A stretch of DNA of 64,000 nt, taken from assembly GCA_938010435.1 (NCBI GenBank), contig CALLUS010000025.1, positions 50,331 to 114,330 on the forward strand. Reading direction: 5' to 3'. The DNA is from an uncultured Rhizobiaceae group bacterium (GTDB lineage: Bacteria > Pseudomonadota > Alphaproteobacteria > Rhizobiales > Rhizobiaceae). Below, piece after piece: positions 56,002-63,937 of this stretch. Position numbers and translations under genes: made by a program. The number at the start of each line of letters is the position of its first letter. The stretch's first letter is position 1. The notes beneath the pieces are model-generated. The model did no database searches and was not told the origin of the DNA. It worked only from the letters and a program-made list of their open reading frames with translations.

Positions 56002-56283
56002 ATGACAAAATCTGAGTTAGTGGATCTGCTTTCAGAACAAAATCCACATCTTTATCGCAGAGATATTGAACACGTGGTTTCAGCTGTGTTGAGCGAGATT
56101 TCAGAAGGCATAATCTCTGGAGATCGAGTTGAACTGCGTGGATTTGGTGTGTTCTTTGCAAAGTTGCGTAATGCACGCGTGGGCCGAAACCCTAAAACAG
56201 GCAAGACGGTTCAAGTTCCAACCAAAGCCGTTCCCAGATTCAAAACCAGTCACATTTTACAACAGCGATTGAACGCATCTTAA
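56002..56283 (+). CDS. HU/IHF-family DNA-binding protein, IHF-beta-like
   Basis: A 93-aa histone-like protein. It reads as an IHF beta relative: MTKSELVDLLSEQNPHLYRR, RVELRGFGVFFAKLRNAR and VGRNPKTGKTVQVPTK, which carries the DNA-intercalating Pro arm, then PRFKTSHILQQRL. The canonical ihfB lies elsewhere near rpsA in most relatives, so this may be a second, diverged copy; whether another is present cannot be seen here. It is divergent from the AraC-type regulator (112 bp between). Confidence 0.9.
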   Translation: MTKSELVDLLSEQNPHLYRRDIEHVVSAVLSEISEGIISGDRVELRGFGVFFAKLRNARVGRNPKTGKTVQVPTKAVPRFKTSHILQQRLNAS

Positions 56284-56313
56284 TTCTGTTTGCTGACTTT
56301 CGCTGCAAAAAGG

Positions 56314-57864
56314 CTAAAGCATCTCTTCCAACATGTGCCGTTGAATTTTACCCGTGGTGGAACGTGGAAGTTCATCCTCAACGATGAAACGAATGTCTTT
56401 GGGCTGTTTATACTTGGATAACTGGCTTTTACAGATTTCATCAATCTCTGACGTGGTGAGCGATTCAGAGGCTCTTACAACAAAAAGTACGGGAATCTCA
56501 CCCCATTTTGCATCCATTTTCCGGACAACGATAGCTTCGGTAACACGCGGTTCTTTCATCACAACTTGCTCGATCTCGGCCGGATAGATGTTTTCGCCAC
56601 CAGATTTAATCATGTATTTCACACGATCCACATAATCCAATGTGCCGTCTTCATTGCGGCGCATCACATCCCCCATGTGGAACCAGCCGTTACGAAAATC
56701 ATAAGCATTGGTTTCATTCGCCTGCCAATACCCATTGAAGAGCGTTGGTCCGCGCACAGCCACTTCCCCCGGCTCACCTGGAGGCACATCATTGTCTTGT
56801 GGGTCCACCAATCGGACTTCACAGAAAGCAGATTGACGTTTTGACAGGTTTACGGGCGCGACGCCAATATCAATAACTGCGCCTGTCGCGGGCGGCAATC
56901 CGGTTTCAGTTGCTCCAAACGTATTAAGGTAAGGAACATTCAGCGTTTTGGTCACGGCTGCAATGTCCTTTTTCGGAACCAAATCGGCCATTGCGCCTAC
57001 CACCGTTGTGTTCTTCACTGACACTTTGCGTTGCTTACAAACTGCTGCAAACTCACCTACCATGCCCGGCATCAAAACAAACCAACCTATATGTTCCGTT
57101 TCCAATAGTTTGATCAAACGATCGGGTTGATACCCGTCGACGACAAAGACTGTTCCACCGCGCATTAAAGTGGCCAACCCATGATCCATAGAGGCCATGT
57201 GATAAAATGGTGCCCATGCCACAAAGCCTGCATCATGTTTCAAAGCCAGCTCAGACGTAAAGCACATGGCACGGGCAATCATAGCTCTATGTGATATCAA
57301 TGCCCCTTTTGGCAGACCTGTTGTCCCACTGGTGTAAAGGATCACCAAACCATCTTCAGCAGATCTGTCTTGGTCGGGTGCAGCATCTTCCAACCCGGCA
57401 AAATCAGACAGCGTCGTCTCGTGCACATCCCCCAAAGTGTGAACAAGGACACCATCGATATCCAAACTATCCAACTGTCCTACGAATTCTGGTTGACTGA
57501 TCACCAGTTTCGGCGAGACGAGAGTGATACAATGCTGCAATTCCCGCTCTGCAAGACGCCAGTTCAAAGCCGCTAAAATGATGCCCAATTTAGCGGCAGC
57601 GAGTTGCAGTTCCAGGTATTCAATACAATTCCGGGCCAACAGTGCAATCCGATCTCCACGACCAATGCCTTGCCCAGACAAAAAACATGCCGTCATATCC
57701 ACCCGAAGTTTCAACTGCGCGTAGGAGAAACCACGCTCATGATCTTGGATCGCAATACTATGGGGAACTTTATTCACGGTCGCCGAAAACGCATCCCAAA
57801 CTGTGAAAACGGAAGAGCTGAACACATCTGTTTGCAAAAATTCATCCTCCGTGAGACTAATCAC
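56314..57864 (-). CDS. Acyl-CoA synthetase (AMP-dependent ligase)
   Basis: A protein of about 516 aa of the ANL superfamily. Core motifs: LYTSGTTGLPKGALISH (P-loop), FGATETGLPP (A5), GWFHMGDVMRRNEDGTLDYV (A7/A8), KSGGENIYPAEIEQVV, and the C-terminal lysine in PRSTTGKIQRHML. It resembles the class activating medium/long-chain or steroid-side-chain acids. The frame is open to a TTG at 57900; the GTG at 57864 gives the usual N terminus but neither has a good ribosome site. It is convergent with the IHF-like gene. Confidence 0.87.
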   Translation of the reverse strand: MISLTEDEFLQTDVFSSSVFTVWDAFSATVNKVPHSIAIQDHERGFSYAQLKLRVDMTACFLSGQGIGRGDRIALLARNCIEYLELQLAAAKLGIILAALNWRLAERELQHCITLVSPKLVISQPEFVGQLDSLDIDGVLVHTLGDVHETTLSDFAGLEDAAPDQDRSAEDGLVILYTSGTTGLPKGALISHRAMIARAMCFTSELALKHDAGFVAWAPFYHMASMDHGLATLMRGGTVFVVDGYQPDRLIKLLETEHIGWFVLMPGMVGEFAAVCKQRKVSVKNTTVVGAMADLVPKKDIAAVTKTLNVPYLNTFGATETGLPPATGAVIDIGVAPVNLSKRQSAFCEVRLVDPQDNDVPPGEPGEVAVRGPTLFNGYWQANETNAYDFRNGWFHMGDVMRRNEDGTLDYVDRVKYMIKSGGENIYPAEIEQVVMKEPRVTEAIVVRKMDAKWGEIPVLFVVRASESLTTSEIDEICKSQLSKYKQPKDIRFIVEDELPRSTTGKIQRHMLEEML

Positions 57865-57989
57865 CCATTCTATTTGCGTGTAAATATAGCAGAAAATCAA
57901 TTGTTTATGGCAAAGTTTGCGACGACCGACACCAAGTTAACCATAGGTAACGATTGGGTCTCGCCAGATTAACCAATTCTGTTATCCTA

Positions 57990-58005
57990 TTAATGTCTTG
58001 TTAAC
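57990..58005. promoter_or_regulatory. CtrA-type box upstream of the repeat/peptidoglycan-binding protein
   Basis: TTAATGTCTTGTTAAC is an exact TTAA-N7-TTAAC, 91 bp before the ATG at 58096. Further TTAACCA half-sites occur at about 57935 and 57969. This is the cell-cycle regulator CtrA consensus; use by the plus-strand gene is inferred from position. Confidence 0.6.
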
Positions 58006-58095
58006 GATACAATCGTGGACAGCGAAGACAAATGAGTTGGCACTATGTGCTATAATTTGATGCGTATAGAATTTTCCGCTTTCGGAGGGGATTTG

Positions 58096-59034
58096 ATGAA
58101 GAACTTACTTGGAACTGCAGCTGCATTTGTATTGCTTGCAACACCAGCATTGGCCCAACAACTGCCACCGGCAAATGCCAAAGCTGGTGAATGCTATGCC
58201 AAGGTGCTTGTGCCTGCCACTTATGATGTGACGCCTGAGCAAGTTTTGGTTCAACCAGCAACGTCTGCATTCAAGAAAACGCCTGCCGTTTATCGTGAAG
58301 TTGAAAAGCGCATTCTAATTGAGGAAGAAAGTTACGAGCTTTCACCCGTCCCGCCAGTTTATGAAATTGCAACGGAAACTGTTCTCATTCAACCGGAACA
58401 GACAATCAAAACCGTCATCCCTGCCACTTATAAGACGCAAGAGAAGCAAGTATTGATCTCCCCTGCTCGTACAGAATGGAAAGTCGGTCGCGGTGCTCAT
58501 GAAAAAATTGATGCTGCGACAGGCGATATCATGTGTCTTGTTGAAGTGCCGGCAGTTTACAAAACAATCGCAAACACTGTTGTTGACCAACCAGCCCAAA
58601 CAAAAGAAGAAGTCATTCCGGCGCGTTATGAAACGATAGAACGCAAGGTGATGAAAACACCACCGACCACAACCAAAAAGGTAATCCCTGCAAAATTTAA
58701 GACAGTAATTATCAAAGAACTGGTTGAGCCGGAAAAATTCGAAGTTGTTGAAACACCTGCCAAATACTCCACCATCGAAAAACGTAAAGTTGTGTCGACA
58801 GAAGCGGTACGCTGGCGCCAGATTTTATGTGAAACAAACACAACTGCTGAGATCATTACACGCATTCAAAGAGCACTTGTGAACGCCGGATACAATCTCG
58901 GCTTTGAGCCTGATGGCGAATTGGGACCGGGCACACTTTCCGTTGTACGTAAATTCCAACAAGACAAAGGCCTACCAACCGGTGGCTTGACCATCAGCAC
59001 GTTACAAGCTTTGGGTGTGAACACAGGAGCGTAG
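58096..59034 (+). CDS. Exported repeat protein with C-terminal peptidoglycan-binding domain
   Basis: A 312-aa periplasmic protein. The signal peptide MKNLLGTAAAFVLLATPALA is followed by QQ. The mature part carries eight copies of a roughly 25-residue unit with the core P-A-x-Y: VPATYDV, TPAVYRE, VPPVYEI, IPATYKT, VPAVYKT, IPARYET, IPAKFKT, TPAKYST. Each is followed by an alternating strand such as EKQVLISPA, suggesting a row of beta hairpins. The end is a PG_binding_1 domain (IQRALVNAGYNLGFEPDGEL, then VRKFQQDKGLPTGG). A strong GGAGGGG precedes the ATG, and a CtrA-type box lies upstream, so synthesis may be cell-cycle linked. Exact role unknown. Confidence 0.85.
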   Translation: MKNLLGTAAAFVLLATPALAQQLPPANAKAGECYAKVLVPATYDVTPEQVLVQPATSAFKKTPAVYREVEKRILIEEESYELSPVPPVYEIATETVLIQPEQTIKTVIPATYKTQEKQVLISPARTEWKVGRGAHEKIDAATGDIMCLVEVPAVYKTIANTVVDQPAQTKEEVIPARYETIERKVMKTPPTTTKKVIPAKFKTVIIKELVEPEKFEVVETPAKYSTIEKRKVVSTEAVRWRQILCETNTTAEIITRIQRALVNAGYNLGFEPDGELGPGTLSVVRKFQQDKGLPTGGLTISTLQALGVNTGA

Positions 59035-59084
59035 GCTTTCCTGCCAGTTCATGAGGTTTATCTTGAGCCGATCAATTTCTAAAG

Positions 59085-59113
59085 CCCCTGCTCTTCATTG
59101 AGTGGGGGTTTTT
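59085..59113 (+). terminator. Rho-independent terminator of the repeat protein gene
   Basis: CCCCTGCTC paired with GAGTGGGGG (two wobble pairs), loop TTCATT, followed by TTTTT, about 50 bp after the stop codon. Confidence 0.85.
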
Positions 59114-59222
59114 GGCATTTATGAGTTCGGCAAAAAATGCATTAGAGGCGTACGAGATATAAAGCAGTACTTTTCCTAAAACATATCGCAATGAACAACA
59201 TTCTCTAAGCACCACACCAATG

Positions 59223-60533
59223 ACCAAAATGGGCGGTGGGCTCAACAGGTGGATGCAACACTTTAATTCTATGAGAAGGATTGGAGTGATTGTCATGAAG
59301 TACCGCCGCCGCATTTATTATTCTGCTATTCAACGCGCTGAGATTTGGGATCGTTGGCAACGTGGGGAGTCGATGAGTTCTATCGGCAGGGTGTTTGAAC
59401 GAGAGTCATCATCTGTGTTTTCGGTGATTTCCCCGACCGGCGGTATTCGCCCACCAGATCGCAAACGTGGAGCGTTTGCTCTGAGCCTTGCAGAACGAGG
59501 AGATATCGAGAGGTCTTAGCACCAAACAATCTTTGCGGGCCATTGCCCGCCAGTTGGGTCGTGCGCCATCGACCATTAGCCGTGAAGTTCATCGAAACGG
59601 TGGTCGAGAAAGCTATCGCGCAACTTCATCAGATAAAGTGGCATGGGAGCGTGCCTTGCGACCGAAGGTATGCAAGTTAGCTTGCTATCCCTCACTCGCC
59701 TACGCAGTATCAGCTAAACTGCAGCGTAAATGGTCACCCGAGTAAATTGCGGGATGGCTTAAACGAGCATTTCCCGGAGAAGTCCATAAGCAGGTGTCAC
59801 ACGAGACAATATATAGAAGCCTGTATATTCAGGCCCGAGGTGTTCTAAAAAAAGAACTATTGGAACATCTGCGTGCGAAACGAACGGTCCGCCGATCCAA
59901 ACATGCGAGTTTGAAACGCCACGGCAAAGGGCAAGTCAAAGATGCTGTTTCGATCAGTGAAAGACCAGCATCTGTTGAGTATCGTGCCGTACCAGGTCAC
60001 TGGGAAGGCGATCTTATTGCGGGATCAAAGAATAGCTTCATCGCCACGTTGGTTGAGCGAAAATCGCGCTATGTGATGCTGGCAAAGGTTGCCAACAAGG
60101 ACACAAAAAGCGTTGTGTCCGCACTAATCAAACAATCAAAACGATTGCCAAAGGAGCTCTATAAATCCCTCACATGGGACCGTGGCAAAGAACTCGCTGA
60201 TCACCCGCGCCTGACAATGGCAACAGATGTTGAAGTGTATTTCTGCGATCCTCATGCGCCTTGGCAACGAGGTTCAAACGAAAATACCAATCGGTTGCTC
60301 CGGCAATATCTCCCTCGTGGAACCGATCTGGCCGTTCATTCTCAAGCTAAGCTCAGTGCGATTGCACGACAGCTCAACGAGCGACCAAGAAAGACATTGC
60401 AATATCAAACGCCAGCTGAGAAATTTAACGAGTGTGTTGCGTCGATCAGTTGAACCCACAGGACAATCCAGCCACAAGCCGATTGTCGCCATAAGGACAG
60501 CTTTAGCGATGATTACTTCGCCCCCATTTTGAG
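59223..60533 (+). mobile_element. Degenerate IS30-family insertion sequence (approximate ends)
   Basis: About 1.3 kb containing a disrupted IS30-type transposase. Putative terminal inverted repeats are CAAAATGGGCGG at 59225 and, on the opposite strand near 60520-60532, CAAAATGGGGGC. No target duplication was identified. The exact ends are approximate. It sits between the terminator of the repeat protein gene and the broken DUF1963 gene. Confidence 0.7.
59295..60453 (+). pseudogene. IS30-family transposase, broken by a frameshift and a nonsense codon
   Basis: Three pieces in two frames. The first, 59295-59519, starts MKYRRRIYYSAIQRAEIWDR and breaks near 59500, where LSLAER should run on into EEISRGLSTKQSLRAIARQ in another frame, consistent with loss of 2 nt (or gain of 1). 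The second piece (to 59745) ends at TAA after KWSPE, where homologues have a Gln before IAGWLK, so CAA became TAA. The third (59746-60453) keeps the DDE catalytic region: GHWEGDLIAG, LTWDRGKELADH, and HAPWQRGSNENTNRLLRQYL. With two lesions the element cannot make its transposase. Confidence 0.88.
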
Positions 60534-61517
60534 GTTGAGTTCTAACAGCTAAAACATTGGGGGCTTTATTGCTCCGGAAAAAACGTTCCAGTTTCTTATA
60601 CAGAAGAATGTTAAACCCACATTTGGACTTGGGACTGATTCAGCCACCTGCGGTAGCAGCCCAAGCGCGATCCCAACGATTGTTTGTCAGATCATGCTCA
60701 TCAATCCAAAAATCAATAATACCGCCATCTCCAAACATAAATCGAACTGCATGATCGCTGCTAAATTGAGCAACCCGAATGCCTCGTCCACCGGTTGGAT
60801 TTGTTCCACAGCCTTTTGGCCCTGTTAAAAAGTGCTCTGAATTCTGGTGTGACGGCAATGTCGTGGGTTCGATATATGCCAACAACTCTCTTGGAATGCT
60901 GGAGAGTGTTCGGGAGGAGTTTATCGCTTCAACTGTCAATGCGACCAACGCATTATATGCAAATGTGTTACCGGTTTCCCACATTGCATTTGAAGCAAAA
61001 CTTTCATTCATCAAGGCATCAAACTGTGCTTGCTGGATAGGTGACAATGGAGCATCAAAATCAGATTTATTCAGAGACGGAATCAAACGCTTCATCGATC
61101 CAGAAAGCAGCTCTATTTTATTAACTTTTTCAAGATCAACGGTCGAAGGGGTTTCGCCACGAGTCTGTAAGAAAGATACTTTGTCCCTAAGACTGCGGTG
61201 CGAACTGATCAAACCGTGATGCATCTCCTGCGTCACATAAAGAGCGAACCTTACAGAATACGGGAACATGCCACCCCACCGTGTTGGATCATAGACCTTT
61301 CGTTGATGGACAAACGGTGTTCCGTCTGATCGCACACGACCTTCAGGTTCAGTCCGCGTTATTGTTCCTTGTTTGTAGTTGGTTTTAATCGTGTCGCCAC
61401 AAATCAACTTCTTCTCGAACGCTTCTCGATCTCGCATGGCTTCAAAATATACAGATGGTGACCTGAGACCCAACTCTCCTCCAGTCATTTGGAGAATTCG
61501 TCGGTTTGTTTTTGGCC

Positions 61518-62440
61518 TTATGCGGCCTGTTTTTGCAACGCCATTTTCACGGCGAATTCATTTGGCGTGATATTACCCAGTGATGAGTGTGGTCTTTCCT
61601 TGTTGTAGTCCTCCTTCCATTCGGTGATCTGTTGTCGTGCTTGTGGCAACGATGAGAACAACGTCTCGTTGAGGCACTCGTCCCTGAAGCTTCCATTAAA
61701 GCTTTCGACGAAGCCGTTCTGCATTGGTTTGCCCGGAGCAATGTAATGCCATTCGACGCCTGTTTCCTGACACCACTTCAACACAGCCATGCTGGTCATC
61801 TCCGTTCCGTTGTCGCTGACAATCGTTCGCGGCTTTCCGCGCCGGTGCATGATGGCATCCAGCTCACGGGTCATGCGTATGCCTGACAGTGATGTGCCAG
61901 CGACGAGCGCCAGACATTCACGGCTGAAGTCATCCACGACAGCCAGCACCCGGAACCGGCGACCGTCTGTGAATGCGTCTGATACGAAGTCCAGGCTCCA
62001 TCGTTCATTGGCTCTGCTGGGCAGAACCATGGGCCTGCGTGTGCCCAAAGCCCGTTTACGACCACCGCGCTTGCGAACTTGCAGCTTCTCCTCGCGATAA
62101 AGCCGCCGCAACTTCTTCTGGTTCATGCAGATCCCCTGACGCTCCAGCATCACGTGAATGCGCCTGTAGCCCCCTCTCGACGTTTGCAAGCAAACGTCTG
62201 CCGGGCAGTGAAAGCGACGGCGCTCGGCGGCCTCCTTCTTCATGGCTTCACGCAAATGGGTATCGTCAGGGCGAACGCTTGTGTAGCGCACGCTGGATCG
62301 ATCAATCTGAAGCACATCACACGCCCGTCCCCCTCTCGGCGATGCTGCGCATCACCTGCCGGGGCAGTGGCTGGCTCACTCCATGTTCCTTACACAAGTG
62401 ATCCACGGCTTGCCTTCTCGCGGCGGGCGTTACCACTTTT
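61518..62440 (-). pseudogene. IS3-family transposase OrfB, N terminus disrupted by a 40-bp insertion
   Basis: The DDE integrase core is intact in the open part (61518-62315): [39 protein letters not shown], and [19 protein letters not shown], with the Asp, Asp and Glu in place. Upstream, the expected OrfB frame reads TPAARRQAVDHLCKEHGVSQ. There a 40-bp insertion (62330-62369) shifts the frame and brings a TGA, before it resumes with [14 protein letters not shown]. Removing the insertion gives GTG AGC CAG CGA CGG GCG TGT, the expected VSQRRAC. So the N-terminal HTH_21-type part is lost in this copy. Confidence 0.85.
62330..62369 (-). repeat. 40-bp palindromic insertion inside IS3 orfB
   Basis: Deduced from the break in orfB. 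The minus-strand insert begins CACTGCCCCGGCAGGTGATG and ends in CGAGAGGGG, with an inner stem GGTGATGC/GCATCGCC and an additional CTGCC/GGCAG stem. Its 5' end could shift by one base. It shares CGGCAG ... ATGC ... GCAT ... CGAGAG with the reverse complement of the insertion at 62682-62719, so the two are related copies in opposite orientation. Confidence 0.65.
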
Positions 62441-62734
62441 TTGAGTTCACATCCCTCAGCATGGCATTGTCGAGCATCTGCTCTGCTAACAGCTTCTTCA
62501 GCTTGGCGTTCTCATCCTCAAGAGCCTTCAACTTGCGGGCATCAGAAACCTCCATACCGCCAAACTTCGCTTTGTACTTGTAAAATGACGCTGTGCTGAT
62601 GCCGTTCTTCCGGCAAACCTCCGCAGTCGGCATGCCAGCTTCCTGCTCCTTGATCATGCCGATGATCTGTTCGTCGCTGATACTCTTACACGGCAGTGCA
62701 TGCTTGCATGCACGAGAGTGCGTGATTGTTTCAT
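62430..62734 (-). pseudogene. IS3-family OrfA, frame disrupted near its start by a 38-bp insertion
   Basis: From an ATG at 62734 with a strong AAGGAG upstream the frame should be MKQSRISDEQIIGMIKEQEA and continue to a stop at 62430, giving 88 aa, the normal OrfA size once 38 bp are removed. The insertion (62682-62719) after the fifth codon shifts the frame by two. The remaining open part (from an internal ATG at 62657) keeps EVCRKNGISTASFYKYKAKF (helix-turn-helix) and the leucine zipper LKALEDENAKLKKLLAEQML. It is probably inactive, unless restart at 62657 suffices. Confidence 0.85.
62682..62719 (+). repeat. 38-bp palindromic insertion inside IS3 orfA
   Basis: Plus strand: ACTCTTACACGGCAG, then TGCATGCTTGCATGCA, an exact palindrome (GTGCATGC/GCATGCAC around two bases), then CGAGAGT. 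The ends are ACTCT/AGAGT inverted. It separates CGC and ATC of orfA with no visible target duplication. It is related to the insertion at 62330-62369. Confidence 0.65.
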
Positions 62735-63545
62735 TCTTTCGTCTCCTTGATGGCGACGAATTCTACCCAAAATTGGATGAAGAAATGGGTCTCAGGTCAA
62801 TGGACTTGTGACGTCTTCTGGGGCATTGTCAGAGAACTCCCATGCCAACGTTTGATGTCCGGTTATTGGCCATTTGGGAAAGACATGGAAAACGGGGCCA
62901 TGCGATGCCCAACCAGAAGTTTCTAACGTGCCAAATTCATGGTGTATTGGAGGCAAGTTTTCAGGCTCGCTGATTGCATCAACTCCGGACAGTGTTTTTG
63001 GCCAATAGAGCACCTTCGAGTGGGATGTCTCTGGACCTATTTCCCAATTTAGTTCCTCATCAATGTCTGCAAAAAACCAAAGTGTCCCTTCTTCGGGCAA
63101 TTGATGACCGGATTTCAATTGCGGCATTTCTGATAGATCAATTTGTGCTAAATGATGAAGACGCAAACCTGTCTCTGTATGCTTTGGCCAATCCAACTCA
63201 TTCGGTAGGACTGGTGTTCCCCCCCAACCAAGAATTTCTCTTGGGTGGTTCGTTTAGTGGCCAATGGCGCTTCAATCGAATTGCTGTACGCGATTCTCTA
63301 TCAATAATATTTTTGATTACTTCGTCCGACATTTGGATCGGATTTCGCCAATAGTTTGGTTTTTCTGGATAAGTCCCAGCCGCCACCTCAATTTCATTGC
63401 CTTTAGGTTTTCGCGGTCGTCCCTTTCCGCGAACCATATGAGAGATCAACACTCCAATTACTATCAATGTACTAATGAACGGCAGAGTGGTTTTCAGATA
63501 TAGAAATGCGGCAACCAGTAAGGCTAAAATCTGCAAGCCAACCAC

Positions 63546-63937
63546 GATGTTTTTTTATATTTCAATAGAGCCAACTTAAATTCAATTCGCAGGTTTTTGA
63601 ATTCAAAAATCAAACAGTAACCATTATTATCGTTCGCAGATGATACCATTCGCTTAATAAATTGATCAGCCTAAAAGTTTCATATTTAGCAAGCGTCGAA
63701 GAAATGCAGAACGATGAAAGTCGGCGTGCCTGCAGTCTATCGTGTTGCTTCGCAATCAAGACACTTTGCTTTTCAGCACACCGGCAAAAGGGCTCCATGC
63801 CGACCTTGGACAGTTTTTACCAACGTTGAATGGGCTGTCTTTGTACCCAACGGCAGCACTGCGGAGAGGGTGTGTGAAAAGAGCATCCGGTTTGTGATCG
63901 TGCTATAGTTTCCTCGATTGAATCTGAGGGCTTTGTG
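63546..63937. other. 392-bp region upstream of the DUF1963 gene with an unrecognised segment
   Basis: The left part (63546-63700) is AT-rich and must hold the DUF1963 promoter. From about 63710 the DNA is more GC-rich. A frame at 63714-63908 (starting MKVGVPAVYRVASQ) has no ribosome site and no family I know, and is probably not a gene. About 63860 (GAGAGGGTGTGTGAAAA) may be the left end of the IS1182-type element that follows; this is a guess from wording common to such ends. Confidence 0.4.

Larger units (their letters stand above)
61459..62799 (-). mobile_element. IS3-family (IS407-group-like) insertion sequence, 1341 bp
   Basis: Ends are exact inverted repeats beginning TGACCTGAGACCCA on both sides, similar over about 40 bp to ...AGAATTCG. 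It is flanked by a 4-bp target duplication ATGG (61455-61458 and 62800-62803), the length expected of the IS407 group. It carries orfA and orfB on the minus strand. Without its two small palindromic insertions (78 bp) the element would be 1263 bp, a normal size. It interrupts the DUF1963 gene. Confidence 0.93.
60640..63545 (-). pseudogene. DUF1963 (YwqG-like) gene broken by a frameshift and an IS3 insertion
   Basis: One ancestral gene in three parts. 63545-63198 (GTG start, two N-terminal membrane helices, then RNSWLGG) goes out of frame in a run of seven G (minus strand; 63219-63225). With six G it would read SWLGGTPVLPNELDWPKHTE, the DUF1963 GG-x-P-x-LP...WP motif, and continue in 63196-62804 (LHHLAQIDLSEMPQ, LWFFADIDEE). 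That part is cut at PEDVTSP by the IS3 element, and resumes as SVYFEAMRDREAFEKK in 61454-60640, ending GGIIDFWIDEHDL. Joining the flanks across one ATGG copy restores the frame exactly. The intact protein would be about 510 aa. Function unknown. Confidence 0.85.

Noticed and set aside
63714..63908. 64-aa plus-strand frame before the IS1182-type start
   Set aside because: No ribosome site, no recognised family, and its end overlaps the likely IS end.
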